This document shows, one piece after another, positions 30,052 to 40,292 of a stretch of DNA of 64,000 nt. The position numbers and the translations under genes were made by a program. The stretch comes from Rhizobium jaguaris. Lineage in GTDB: Bacteria > Pseudomonadota > Alphaproteobacteria > Rhizobiales > Rhizobiaceae. Position 1 is the first letter of the stretch. Each line of letters opens with the position of its first letter. The notes beneath the pieces are model-generated. The model searched no databases, was not told the origin of the DNA, and worked only from the letters and a program-made list of their open reading frames with translations. Location: contig NZ_CP032694.1 of NCBI RefSeq assembly GCF_003627755.1, positions 2,781,501 to 2,845,500 on the forward strand, read 5' to 3'.

Positions 30052-31161
30052 ATGACCAAACTCTTCGAACCGACGAAACTTGGCGATATCTCCCTCGCCA
30101 ACCGCATCGTCATGGCGCCGCTGACGCGCAATCGCTCTCCGAATGCCGTTCCGAACGACCTGAACGTCAAATACTACGCCCAGCGCGCCACGGCGGGCCT
30201 GATCATCACCGAAGCGACGGCCATCACCCATCAGGGCCAGGGCTATGCCGACGTACCCGGTCTCTACACCAAGGAAGCCCTCGACGGCTGGAAGAAAGTG
30301 ACTGATGCCGTGCATGCCAAGGGCGGCAAGATCGTCGTGCAGATGTGGCATGTCGGCCGTATCTCCCACACCACGCTGCAGCCGAACGGCGGCAAGCCTG
30401 TCTCCTCCACCTCCAAGCGCGCCAACGCCAAGACTTACCTGGTTAACGGCGACGGCAGCGGCGGCTTTACCGATGTCTCCGAGCCACGCGCTCTCGAGGC
30501 CTCGGAAATTCCAGGCATCATTGAAGATTACCGCAAGGCCGCCCGCGCCGCGATCGAAGCCGGTTTTGATGGCGTCGAAATTCATGGGGCCAACGGCTAC
30601 CTCATCGACCAATTCCTGCGCGCCGACGTCAACGACCGCACCGACCAGTATGGCGGCTCGATCGAAAACCGCGCCCGCTTCCTCTTCGAAGTGGTTGACG
30701 CTGTCGCCAAGGAAGTCGGCGCCGGCCGCACCGCGATCCGCATCTCGCCGGTAACGCCATCAGGTGATTCCAGCGATCCCCATCCGCAGACACTTTTCAC
30801 CTATGTCGTCGAGGGTCTGGCCAAGTATGGCCTCGCCTATATTCACGTCGTCGAAGGCCAGACCAGCGGCGCGCGTGACTTCCTGCCCTTCGACTATGAT
30901 GCCCTGCACACTGCTTACAAGGTTGCGGGCGGCACGTCGGCTTGGATGCTCAACAACGGCTACAATCGCGAGATGGCGATAGAAGCGGTCGAAAGCGGCA
31001 AAGCCGACGTCGTCGCCTTCGGCAAGCCCTTCATTTCCAACCCGGACCTCGTTCGCCGGCTGAAGGAAAACGCGCCGCTCGCAGCGCTCAACCAGGCAAC
31101 GCTCTATGGCGGTGGCGCAAACGGCTACGCCGACTACCCGACTCTGGACGAAGTGGCTTAA
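30052..31161 (+). CDS. nemA: Old yellow enzyme family alkene reductase
   Basis: A 369-residue FMN-dependent ene-reductase. FMN-binding residues are in VMAPLTRNRSP and QMWHVGR, the substrate pair H178/N181 in EIHGANGYLIDQFLR, and the FMN phosphate loop in ADVVAFGKPFISNPDL. The overall sequence fits NemA/xenobiotic reductase proteins that reduce N-ethylmaleimide and other activated double bonds. The frame is open far upstream, but the AGGACCTTCC box and family alignment give ATG 30052. It is the third gene of the ArsR operon and is followed by a clear terminator. Confidence 0.93.
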   Translation: MTKLFEPTKLGDISLANRIVMAPLTRNRSPNAVPNDLNVKYYAQRATAGLIITEATAITHQGQGYADVPGLYTKEALDGWKKVTDAVHAKGGKIVVQMWHVGRISHTTLQPNGGKPVSSTSKRANAKTYLVNGDGSGGFTDVSEPRALEASEIPGIIEDYRKAARAAIEAGFDGVEIHGANGYLIDQFLRADVNDRTDQYGGSIENRARFLFEVVDAVAKEVGAGRTAIRISPVTPSGDSSDPHPQTLFTYVVEGLAKYGLAYIHVVEGQTSGARDFLPFDYDALHTAYKVAGGTSAWMLNNGYNREMAIEAVESGKADVVAFGKPFISNPDLVRRLKENAPLAALNQATLYGGGANGYADYPTLDEVA

Positions 31162-31184
31162 CTCCCACCGCTCCGGCCATGTTG

Positions 31185-31217
31185 GAAAATCCCGCTGCAA
31201 GGCGGGATTTTCTTTTT
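31185..31217 (+). terminator. Terminator of the arsR-MFS-nemA operon
   Basis: Arms GAAAATCCCGC (31185-31195) and GCGGGATTTTC (31202-31212), six-base loop, then TTTTT. A textbook intrinsic terminator 24 bp after the nemA stop. Confidence 0.88.
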
Positions 31218-31241
31218 GGGGATAGCCGCTAGAGTGCACGC

Positions 31242-32042
31242 ATGTTTGAGCACTATCTGAAGCGCTGGTCGCTGACGCCGGATGGCGAAGCGATCATTAC
31301 TCGTTCCAGCCATCTCCTGCCGGTTATCTGGCGCGGCTTGCCCGCCATGCTGAAAGTCGCGCTCGATATCGACGAGAAACTCGGCAGCCAGGTCTTGCGC
31401 TGGTGGGACGGCGACGGCGCCGCGCATGTCTACGAACATGACGGCGATGCCGCTCTCCTGGAACGGGCGACCGGACCGGGCTCGCTGCTGACGATGGCGA
31501 TGGAAGGCGGTGATGACGAGGCAAGCCGGATCATCTGTCGCACGGCCGGAAAGCTTCATGCGCCGCGGGCAACGCCGTTGCCGGATCTGGTTCCGCTTGA
31601 CCGCTGGTTTCGCGAGCTTGAGCCGGCCGCACGTACTCATGGCGGTCTTCTCGCCACCTGCGCCGATATTGCGCGTCACCTGCTCGAGGATCAACGCGAC
31701 CCTACAGTGCTGCACGGCGACATCCACCACGAAAATATCATGGATTTCGGCCCCCGCGGCTGGCTCGCCATCGACCCGAAGCGCGTCTACGGCGAACGCA
31801 GTTACGATTTCGCCAATACCTTCTGCAACCCGGAACTTCCCATCGTCACCGCCCCCGGCCGTCTGCAGCGGCAATTGCCGATCGTCTGTGCCGAAGCGAA
31901 GCTGGAGCCGAAGCGGATGCTGCGGTGGATCGTCGCCTATGCCGGCCTTTCCGCCGCTTGGTTCCTCAGCGACGGCGATGCCAGAAATGCCGAGTCGGAT
32001 TTCAGCGTCGCCAGGATCGCGCTCACCGAACTCCAGATCTGA
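31242..32042 (+). CDS. Aminoglycoside/hydroxyurea phosphotransferase-like kinase
   Basis: A 266-residue APH-fold kinase. The catalytic loop VLHGDIHHENIMDF has the Brenner HGDxxxxN motif, and IDPKRVYGERSYDFANTFCNP is the following DxD-like metal segment. It most resembles APH(6)/StrB-type streptomycin phosphotransferases and hydroxyurea kinases. A chromosomal, stand-alone copy like this may serve a housekeeping or intrinsic resistance role rather than an acquired one. Ends 9 bp before the convergent NmrA-type gene. Confidence 0.85.
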   Translation: MFEHYLKRWSLTPDGEAIITRSSHLLPVIWRGLPAMLKVALDIDEKLGSQVLRWWDGDGAAHVYEHDGDAALLERATGPGSLLTMAMEGGDDEASRIICRTAGKLHAPRATPLPDLVPLDRWFRELEPAARTHGGLLATCADIARHLLEDQRDPTVLHGDIHHENIMDFGPRGWLAIDPKRVYGERSYDFANTFCNPELPIVTAPGRLQRQLPIVCAEAKLEPKRMLRWIVAYAGLSAAWFLSDGDARNAESDFSVARIALTELQI

Positions 32043-32051
32043 CCCCGCGCC

Positions 32052-33035
32052 TCAGCGCGCCGGCAAGCAGCCGATTGCCACAAGGCTTGCCTTCACCGCC
32101 ACCTCGATGGGGGTATGCGGTTCTTCGCCAAGGACTGCCACCAGCTTGTCGTTCCGCATCTGCAACGGCACTTTCCAGAGATAGCGCATTTCCCGCAATT
32201 CTCTCATGACCGTTACGAAGGGTGCGGCGAGCGGCAGGATCCACCAGGGAAAGGCCTTCACCTTGACCTTGTGCCCGACGACACGTTCGATCGCAGCAAC
32301 CATCTGCCGACCGTCTCCATCCCAATGACCGCGCATGTGGTAGACAGCGAAGGCAGGAAGCGCGTCACCCTTCTCGATCAGGCGGGCCATCGTTTCGGCA
32401 ACATCCGGCAGATAGGCCCATTGATGGCCGATGCCGGCGCGGCCCGGATTGCTCACTGATGTCACCGGCTTGCCGGGCTTGACGATGCCCTGCGAAAACC
32501 AACTGTTGGTGGCTTGGCCGAAGAAATCACCGGCGCGCACAATGATGACGGACGTGCCGCTTTCCGCCGCGGCCTTCAGCCGCTTCTCCATCTCGACGCG
32601 AATCGCACCCTTGCGCGTCCGCGGGTTCTGCGGACTGTCCTCCGTAACGTTAGGAAAGACATCAGGGCCGAAATTATAAACCGTGCCGGGGAGGACGATC
32701 CGTGCACCAACCGCTTTTGCCGCTGCAATCGTGCTGTTCAGCATCGGCAGCACGAGTTGCGCCCAGTTCCGGTAGCCGGGCGGGTTGACGGCATGCACGA
32801 TCACGTCGGCTCCGTCAGCCGCCTTCAACACATCGCTCGCTTGCATCGCATCGCCCTGCACCCAGTCGAAACCAGGCTCGCGCCGCGCCGCTTCCGCCGC
32901 ATTGCGGTTCAGCGCCCGGATGTGCCAGCCACGGGCGGCGAGCGTGCGGGCCACGGCACCGCCAATACCGCCGGTGGCACCCAGGACGAGAGCGGTCTTT
33001 CCATTGTTCATCTGCTCAGTCATCGTCATCTCCAT
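32052..33035 (-). CDS. NAD(P)-dependent epimerase/NmrA-like reductase
   Basis: A 327-residue Rossmann-fold protein of the atypical short-chain dehydrogenase group. The nucleotide site is LVLGATGGIGGAVARTL (residues 15-31). The active-site Tyr is at VYNFG (no clear YxxxK), as in many NAD-dependent epimerase-like proteins. It may bind NADP as a sensor or reduce an unknown substrate. Several ATGs lie close together at the start (33035, 33029, 33023). The LysR gene at 33115 is divergent, 79 bp away, and is its likely regulator. Confidence 0.85.
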   Translation of the reverse strand: MEMTMTEQMNNGKTALVLGATGGIGGAVARTLAARGWHIRALNRNAAEAARREPGFDWVQGDAMQASDVLKAADGADVIVHAVNPPGYRNWAQLVLPMLNSTIAAAKAVGARIVLPGTVYNFGPDVFPNVTEDSPQNPRTRKGAIRVEMEKRLKAAAESGTSVIIVRAGDFFGQATNSWFSQGIVKPGKPVTSVSNPGRAGIGHQWAYLPDVAETMARLIEKGDALPAFAVYHMRGHWDGDGRQMVAAIERVVGHKVKVKAFPWWILPLAAPFVTVMRELREMRYLWKVPLQMRNDKLVAVLGEEPHTPIEVAVKASLVAIGCLPAR

Positions 33036-33114
33036 CGATTTAATGGCATGACTATGCCGCGCAATCGCGATAAACGAAATTGCCGAAAAATCTGGATATG
33101 ATATACAAAAATTT

Positions 33115-34017
33115 ATGAAAGCATCGGAACCAAGCTGGGATTTCTACCGCATCTTCCTCGCCGTACTTGACCACGGCTCGCTTTCGGCTGCCGCCCGGGA
33201 TCTCGGCCTGACCCAGCCGACCATCGGCCGCCATATCGACGCGCTAGAGGAAGCCGTTGGCAGCGAACTTTTCACGCGCTCGCAACAAGGTCTGCTTCCG
33301 ACAGATGCGGCCCTTGCACTCAAACCCTATGCCGAAACTCTGGCCAGCACGACCGCCGCCTTGCTCCGCGCGGCTTCTGGTGCACGCGACAGCATCAACG
33401 GCACGGTACGCATTAGCGCCAGCGAGGTGATCGGCACTGAAGTCCTGCCGCCAATCCTGGCCGAATTGCAGATGGCACATCCCGACCTGACGATCGAACT
33501 GTCGGCATCGGACAATGTGGAAGACCTGTTGCAGCGTGAAGCTGACGTTGCCGTGCGCATGATAGTCCCGGCCCAGGATGCCCTACTCGCGCGTCGTATC
33601 GGCATCATCTCCTTGGGCTTCTTCGCGCATCGCAGCTATCTCGAACGATATGGTGAACCCAAAAGCGTTGGCGAACTGCGCCGGCACAAGCTGATTGGCT
33701 TCGACCGGCAGACTGCTTTCATCCGCACCATGTTGAAGCGCTATCCCATGTTCGACGACATTTCCTTCGCTTTCAAATCAGACCACAGCATCGTCCATCA
33801 TAACGCGTTGCGCGCCGGCATCGGCATCGGCTTCTATCAAGTGCCGCTTGCGAGACGAGATGAGAATCTTGTTCGGGTGCTACCCGAGATCGAATTGTCG
33901 CTCGATACCTGGGTCGCCATGCATGAAAACCTGAAGACGTCACCGCGTTGCCGCGTGACTTTTGATGCGCTGGTGGCGGGATTACTCGACTACGTCAAAG
34001 GTGGCGTAGAGCGGTAA
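33115..34017 (+). CDS. LysR family transcriptional regulator
   Basis: A 300-residue LysR regulator with HTH at residues 1-65 (WDFYRIFLAVLDHGSLSAAARDLGLTQPTIGRHIDALEEAVGSELFTRSQQGL) and an effector domain starting NGTVRISASEVIGTEVLPPILAELQ. It is divergent from the NmrA-type reductase and probably controls it. The short shared promoter region of about 79 bp is AT-rich just before the start. Confidence 0.92.
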   Translation: MKASEPSWDFYRIFLAVLDHGSLSAAARDLGLTQPTIGRHIDALEEAVGSELFTRSQQGLLPTDAALALKPYAETLASTTAALLRAASGARDSINGTVRISASEVIGTEVLPPILAELQMAHPDLTIELSASDNVEDLLQREADVAVRMIVPAQDALLARRIGIISLGFFAHRSYLERYGEPKSVGELRRHKLIGFDRQTAFIRTMLKRYPMFDDISFAFKSDHSIVHHNALRAGIGIGFYQVPLARRDENLVRVLPEIELSLDTWVAMHENLKTSPRCRVTFDALVAGLLDYVKGGVER

Positions 34018-34048
34018 ACACCATGACAATGCGCAATCCGGTTGAATC

Positions 34049-34330
34049 TTAAGCACCTGGAGCCGTATCGACCGGCGGGAAATGCACCTTGCCGTCGACA
34101 ACTTCCGTTTCCGGTCGATCGCCGCCGTCGGTATATTCTTCGTGCCATTTGCCCCGCTCATCCTGCCAACTGATCTCGGCAGAGTCGCCGCCAATCTGCT
34201 GCTCGGCCGCTACGATCCTGGCCGCCTCCACCGCTTCGGAATGGGTCGGAAACGCCTCGGAATAGACGTCGCCAAAACGATACGCCCATCCGCCATCATG
34301 TGGCACGATTTCGTAAGTGACCTTGACCAT
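34049..34330 (-). CDS. DUF2188 family small protein
   Basis: A 93-residue soluble protein (YEIVPHDGGWAYRFGDVYSEAFPTHSEAVEAARIVAAEQQ) that fits the DUF2188 pattern of a short beta-strand followed by a helix carrying the aromatic and EA residues. The function is unknown. A perfect AGGAGG lies seven bases before ATG 34330, which decides the start; an open frame continues upstream to 34498 but without any conserved sequence. Confidence 0.8.
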   Translation of the reverse strand: MVKVTYEIVPHDGGWAYRFGDVYSEAFPTHSEAVEAARIVAAEQQIGGDSAEISWQDERGKWHEEYTDGGDRPETEVVDGKVHFPPVDTAPGA

Positions 34331-34542
34331 GCATACCTCCTTTTCCTCTGCCAAGACCTTAGGGTCCGGGTGCCACCCGGCGGGACCGCGGTCCATCTGA
34401 GACGATTTCGAGGATGCCGCGATATTGGGTTGGGCAGACCGATCAGGGTAGTATTCCATTAAACGGCGCCGACTGCAAATTTTGTCATCAACGCGCATGC
34501 TTGATGTGAAAAATCATTGATTTAGAGTGAGAAAGTGAATCG

Positions 34543-35658
34543 GTGCGAGAGGTGGGGACCTTGGCAATATCGACCTGGCTGAAGCGGGAAACGTTCCTGG
34601 TAGTTGCATTTGCCGTCGCTGTGGTCGCCTATCTCGGCGAACATGCGGTGCTGGATATGGGACAGGCCGTATCGCTGCTGGCTGCAGCCGCACTGGTTGC
34701 AACCATCATACTTGTCTCCATGCGTGTGGCCCATCACGCCGAAATTCTGGCGGCGAAAGTCGGTGATCCCTATGGCACGATGATCCTGACGCTGTCGGCT
34801 GTCTCCGTCGAAGTGATCATGCTGGCGATCCTGATGGGCGGCGAAAGCTCGCCGACGCTGGTGCGCGACACGATCTATTCCGCCGTCATGCTCGACATCA
34901 ACGGCATCCTCGGCCTCGCCGCCCTTCTGGGCGGGCTGAAGCATGGCGAGCAGCCCTACAACGACGACTCCAGTAAGTCCTACGGCGTGATGATTCTGAC
35001 CGCCATGGCTATTTCGATGATTGTGCCGGAATTCATCCCCGAAGCGAAATGGCATTATTATTCCGCCTTCACGATTGTCGCGATGATCGCGCTCTACACG
35101 CTGTTCCTGCGCATGCAGGTAGGCAAACACAGCTATTTCTTCAGCTACAGCTATCCGCGCGCTGAGAACAAGCATGGCGCGGAAGAGGATCGTCATGGCC
35201 AAGAGTCAACGGCGGCCTCAATCGCCACAATCCTGATCGGCGTCATATTGATCGGCGGGCTTGCGGAATTCATGTCGGCCTTCATGGATGTCGGCCTGCG
35301 AGATAGCGGCGCGCCCCCGGCGATTGCCGCCATCGTCGTTGCCGCTATTTCTGCCGCCCCTGAAATCCTGACGGCCTTGCGGGCAGCGCTGCGCAACCGC
35401 ATGCAGGCCACGATCAACATCGCCATGGGCGCCTCTCTCTCGACCGTCATTCTCACTGTGCCAGTCATGGAGGCGATCGCGCTCTATACCGGCCAGCCCT
35501 TCATCATGGCCATGTCGCCGGTGCAGACCGTGATGATCATGATCACCCTCATCGTCGCCGCCATCAATCTCAACGATGGCGAAACCAATGCCATCGAAGG
35601 CATGACCCATTTCATTCTCTTCGCCACCTTCATCATGCTGACCGGATTGGGGCTTTGA
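34543..35658 (+). CDS. Calcium:proton antiporter (ChaA/CAX family)
   Basis: A 371-residue inner-membrane protein with about 11 hydrophobic segments in two repeats. The alpha-1 and alpha-2 repeats that carry the ion-binding glutamates are visible as GTMILTLSAVSVEVIMLAILM and AIVVAAISAAPEILTALRAAL. A short acidic/histidine loop lies between the halves (KHGAEEDRHGQES). It expels Ca2+ or Na+/K+ in exchange for H+. The start is probably GTG 34543; TTG 34561 is also possible. Confidence 0.9.
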   Translation: MREVGTLAISTWLKRETFLVVAFAVAVVAYLGEHAVLDMGQAVSLLAAAALVATIILVSMRVAHHAEILAAKVGDPYGTMILTLSAVSVEVIMLAILMGGESSPTLVRDTIYSAVMLDINGILGLAALLGGLKHGEQPYNDDSSKSYGVMILTAMAISMIVPEFIPEAKWHYYSAFTIVAMIALYTLFLRMQVGKHSYFFSYSYPRAENKHGAEEDRHGQESTAASIATILIGVILIGGLAEFMSAFMDVGLRDSGAPPAIAAIVVAAISAAPEILTALRAALRNRMQATINIAMGASLSTVILTVPVMEAIALYTGQPFIMAMSPVQTVMIMITLIVAAINLNDGETNAIEGMTHFILFATFIMLTGLGL

Positions 35659-35750
35659 GTTTTATTTCAAGGACTTGTGCCGACAGGCAGACTCAATTTG
35701 CAAAGCACTTGAATCAGTTGACGAACCCGAAATCATCAGCCTGAATACAA

Positions 35751-35778
35751 AAAAGCCCGCCATCTCTGGCGGGCTTTT
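35751..35778. terminator. Bidirectional terminator between the antiporter and aatA
   Basis: Arms AAAAGCCCGCC (35751-35761) and GGCGGGCTTTT (35768-35778), six-base loop, A-run on one side and T-run on the other. It serves the convergent genes on both strands. Confidence 0.88.
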
Positions 35779-35800
35779 CATTTGAACGACTATTGATCGC

Positions 35801-37303
<1,503 letters not shown>

Positions 37304-38452
37304 TTGAAGCGCCTTCACAGAACCGGATATTGCGTTGTTCTTGCGGCTTCTGCGCTGCTGATGGTGAATCCCGCACACGCCGATCCAGTCAAAACGATCG
37401 ACACACAGAAGGTCAAAGTTAAGGTCGAGACAGTCGCAAGCGGGCTCGATCATCCCTGGGCGGTCGAAGTGCTGCCGGACGGCGCCTATCTCGTGACGGA
37501 GCGGCCTGGCCACCTGCGCATCATCCGTGACGGCAAGGTGTCCGCTCCAATCGCAGGCGTGCCAAATGTCTACGCGCACGGCCAGGGCGGGCTGCTCGAC
37601 GTAGCCCTTGATCCGAAATTCGCCGGCAACCGCACCATTTATTTCACCGCCTCCATTGCCGAGGACAGCGGCAGCGGCACGGCAGTCTTCCGCGCTGTCC
37701 TATCGCCGGACGAACGGCGGCTGATCGATGTGAAACGCATCTTTCTGATGAACAAGCTTTCGCAGGGCGACTTGCAATACGGCTCGCGTATAGCAATCGC
37801 CAAGGACGGGAGCCTGTTCGTCAGCCTGGGTGACCGCTTCGAACAGGATCGCGCCCAGGATTTCCATGACGATGCCGGTTCGATCATCCATATCCGGGCC
37901 GACGGCAGCATACCCGCCGACAACCCGTTTAAGGATGGCGTAAAGGCTTTGCCGGAAATATGGTCCAAGGGACATCGCAATCCCGAAGGCATCACCTTCG
38001 ATGCCGCCGACGGCAGGCTCTATACGGTTGAACACGGCCCCAAAGGCGGCGACGAGATCAACACACCGGAGGCGGGCAAGAACTACGGCTGGCCGGTCAT
38101 TTCCTACGGGCGTAACTATGACGGCACCAAGGTCGGCATTGGCACTGCCAAAAAGGGGATGGAGCAGCCGATCTTCTATTGGGATCCGTCGATCGCACCC
38201 GGCGCCATTGCCGTCTATCGCGGTCGGATGTTCCCGGAATGGAAGGGCGATTTCCTGGTCGCCGCGCTGAAATTCAAGCTGCTGTCGCGTCTTGATCGCG
38301 ACGGTAGCGGCAAGGTGACCGAACGCGAACGCATGTTCAAAGGTGATTTCGGACGGCTTCGCGACGTCGTGGTCGCGCCGGACGGCGCGCTGTTGATTAC
38401 GACGGACGAAAATGACGGCGCGTTGCTGCGCGTCTCCAGAGCAGCAGAATAG
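37304..38452 (+). CDS. PQQ-dependent soluble aldose sugar dehydrogenase-like protein
   Basis: A 382-residue exported beta-propeller protein. A signal peptide (KRLHRTGYCVVLAASALLMVNPAHA) is followed by sequence typical of the YliI/soluble glucose dehydrogenase family: VASGLDHPWAVEVLPDGAYLVTERPGHLRII, HGQGGLLDVALDPKF, WSKGHRNPEGITFD and the final GRLRDVVVAPDGALLITTDE. It should oxidise sugars in the periplasm with PQQ. The TTG codon at 37304 has the strongest ribosome-binding site and gives the shortest signal peptide; ATG 37274 and TTG 37244 are in frame upstream. Confidence 0.9.
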   Translation: MKRLHRTGYCVVLAASALLMVNPAHADPVKTIDTQKVKVKVETVASGLDHPWAVEVLPDGAYLVTERPGHLRIIRDGKVSAPIAGVPNVYAHGQGGLLDVALDPKFAGNRTIYFTASIAEDSGSGTAVFRAVLSPDERRLIDVKRIFLMNKLSQGDLQYGSRIAIAKDGSLFVSLGDRFEQDRAQDFHDDAGSIIHIRADGSIPADNPFKDGVKALPEIWSKGHRNPEGITFDAADGRLYTVEHGPKGGDEINTPEAGKNYGWPVISYGRNYDGTKVGIGTAKKGMEQPIFYWDPSIAPGAIAVYRGRMFPEWKGDFLVAALKFKLLSRLDRDGSGKVTERERMFKGDFGRLRDVVVAPDGALLITTDENDGALLRVSRAAE

Positions 38453-38541
38453 TGCGGCGCCGCCGGCGTCTTTCGCTTGCCCGGAAGAGACGCAGCTGCT
38501 AACCGTCGGCTTCCCTTTTCTCCCCCTCCCGTAGGATGTAG

Positions 38542-39432
38542 ATGACTCGCGTACAGGCGAATTTGGTATTGTTGTTGGCGGCCGCTATCTGGGGTGGCGG
38601 CTTCGTCGCACAGTCGACGGCGATGAAAGCGATCGGGCCATTCTGGTTCATCGGCCTGCGCTTCGCCGTCGCCACCATCGTCGTCCTGCCGTTCGTCTGG
38701 ATGGAAAACAGCAAGACAAAAAAACCCTTGACGCGCCGGAATTGGCTTTCCTTCTTCCTCACCGGCGTCGCACTCTTCGGAGGAGCGGCAACGCAGCAGA
38801 TCGGGCTGCTGACGACGACCGTCACCAATTCCAGCTTCATCACCGGCCTCTACGTCGTCTTTGTGCCGTTGATAGCCGTCGTCTTCCTCCGCCGGCCGCC
38901 GCATTGGATCATCTGGCCGGCTGCGATGACGGCCCTTGGCGGTATCTATTTATTGTCCGGCGGCTCCTTTTCGCGCCTCACAATCGGCGATTTCCTGACG
39001 GTGGTCTGCGCCCTGTTCTGGGCAGCGCAGATCACTCTTGCCGGCTCTTCCGTCAGTGAAACCGGCCGGCCGCTCGGAATTTCCGCCATGCAGTTTGCCA
39101 TCACGGCGGTCGCCGCCCTTGCCGTCGCAGTGGTTGCCGAGCCGATCACCATCGCCGACATCCAAGGCGCGCTGGGCCAAATCCTCTATGTCGGCATCTT
39201 TTCGTCCGGTCTTGCATTCGCGCTGCAGGTGATCGGCCAGCGTTACACAACCGCGCCGCAGGCTGCGATCTTCCTCTCGTCAGAAGCTCTGTTCGGCGCG
39301 TCGCTGGGTAGCTTGCTGCTTGGCGAGACCATGGGGCCGCTCGGTTATGCCGGCTGTGCTTTGATGTTTATCGCCATGCTTGCAGTGGAATTGGTGCCGG
39401 AACTCCTCCGGCGGCGCAGTGTCGCCGCCTGA
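38542..39432 (+). CDS. EamA/DMT family transporter
   Basis: A 296-residue inner-membrane protein with about ten hydrophobic segments in two EamA repeats (ANLVLLLAAAIWGGGFVAQSTAMKAIGPFWFIGLRF and TIGDFLTVVCALFWAAQITLAGSSVSE). Proteins of this family export amino acids or other small metabolites; the substrate is unknown. The second repeat ends with the usual APQAAIFLSSEALFGASLGSLLLGE stretch. It is 89 bp after the sugar dehydrogenase gene. Confidence 0.9.
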   Translation: MTRVQANLVLLLAAAIWGGGFVAQSTAMKAIGPFWFIGLRFAVATIVVLPFVWMENSKTKKPLTRRNWLSFFLTGVALFGGAATQQIGLLTTTVTNSSFITGLYVVFVPLIAVVFLRRPPHWIIWPAAMTALGGIYLLSGGSFSRLTIGDFLTVVCALFWAAQITLAGSSVSETGRPLGISAMQFAITAVAALAVAVVAEPITIADIQGALGQILYVGIFSSGLAFALQVIGQRYTTAPQAAIFLSSEALFGASLGSLLLGETMGPLGYAGCALMFIAMLAVELVPELLRRRSVAA

Positions 39433-39929
39433 AATTTTTCCCGAATACCCGTTATGGCTGTTTTGCGCTGCCCTTAGTGAATTTTTTTCGAATGATCCGA
39501 AAGACGGATTCTGACTAGATTATTTGGGAAAATTTCGCCGAAATTATATCGCAAACGATACAAAAACCTTAGAAACCCGTTCTTGCGAGGGAAAATTTCC
39601 GATTCGCGCTAACACACTTGCGTTACGGCAGTGTGCTCTCCTGAACACGTTAAAAAACTTTTGCTTGCCAATTAACGATAAACACAGCACTCTCAGTGGT
39701 GTTCGGGCATTTTTACAGCATGGGAAGTCCTTAATAAAATTGCGCGCCGGAAACGCTAAATATTCCGGTCAGCCCGGTTGCGAAGCGAGCACGAGTGTCG
39801 TTTCAATGCCGCGCCGAGGTATAGGGGACCTTTTCCTTCAAATTGCGAGAACTGCCTGCAAGCGCCCGCGAGGGCAATACAGCAATGCTGCCCGTGTGGA
39901 TGGTGGGCAGAGAGAAAAGGACCTGAGGC
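39433..39929. other. AT-rich region and long leader upstream of the cold-shock gene
   Basis: About 500 bases, notably AT-richer than the surroundings in 39480-39740. No protein gene is convincing; a 148-codon open frame that crosses the csp start has no recognisable features. The last part before csp contains a stem CTGCCC (39888-39893) / GGGCAG (39905-39910) directly upstream of the purine-rich ribosome-binding region, so the csp mRNA may carry a long structured 5' leader as known for cspA-type genes. Confidence 0.45.
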
Positions 39930-40145
39930 ATGGCCGAGACTGGCACTGTAAAGTTTTTCAATACCGATAAGGGCTTCGGTTTTATCAAACCTGACAAAGG
40001 TGGCGCGGACATCTTTGTGCACATTTCCGCAGTGCAGGCTTCTGGTCTGGCAGGATTGTCGGAAAACCAGAAGGTGAGCTTCGACACGGAACCGGATCGC
40101 CGCGGCAAGGGACCGAAGGCCGTCAATCTTCAGATTGCTGGCTGA
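39930..40145 (+). CDS. CspA family cold-shock protein
   Basis: A 71-residue OB-fold protein that binds single-stranded RNA and DNA and acts as an RNA chaperone. RNP1 (KGFGFIKP, residues 13-20) and RNP2 (DIFVHIS, 26-32) are intact. The start MAETGTVKFFNTDKGFGF is typical of the rhizobial type. It is followed by a hairpin terminator. Confidence 0.94.
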   Translation: MAETGTVKFFNTDKGFGFIKPDKGGADIFVHISAVQASGLAGLSENQKVSFDTEPDRRGKGPKAVNLQIAG

Positions 40146-40176
40146 GAGCGCCCTACGGCTGTCATTCGAGTTGAAG

Positions 40177-40198
40177 CCCGGCAGAGATGCCGGGTTTT
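40177..40198 (+). terminator. Terminator of the cold-shock gene
   Basis: CCCGGCA (40177-40183) and TGCCGGG (40188-40194) pair around a 4-base loop, followed by TTTT. Confidence 0.75.
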
Positions 40199-40229
40199 AT
40201 CATTCAGTCTGTATTCAGCTTGCTATGTC

Positions 40230-40292
40230 TAGTCTGTCCTCATGTAAGATTGGGAATTACGGTCTTCCGGGTTCCCCTTAGAGGACAGACTA
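40230..40292 (+). promoter_or_regulatory. Inverted repeat that can sequester the ribosome-binding site of the BA14K gene
   Basis: TAGTCTGTCCTC (40230-40241) and GAGGACAGACTA (40281-40292) are a perfect 12-bp inverted repeat with a 39-base loop. The right arm contains the Shine-Dalgarno GAGGA and ends at the base before ATG 40293. In the mRNA this would bury the ribosome-binding site. AGTCTGT also occurs at 40206-40212. A DNA-binding palindrome is the alternative reading. Confidence 0.6.
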
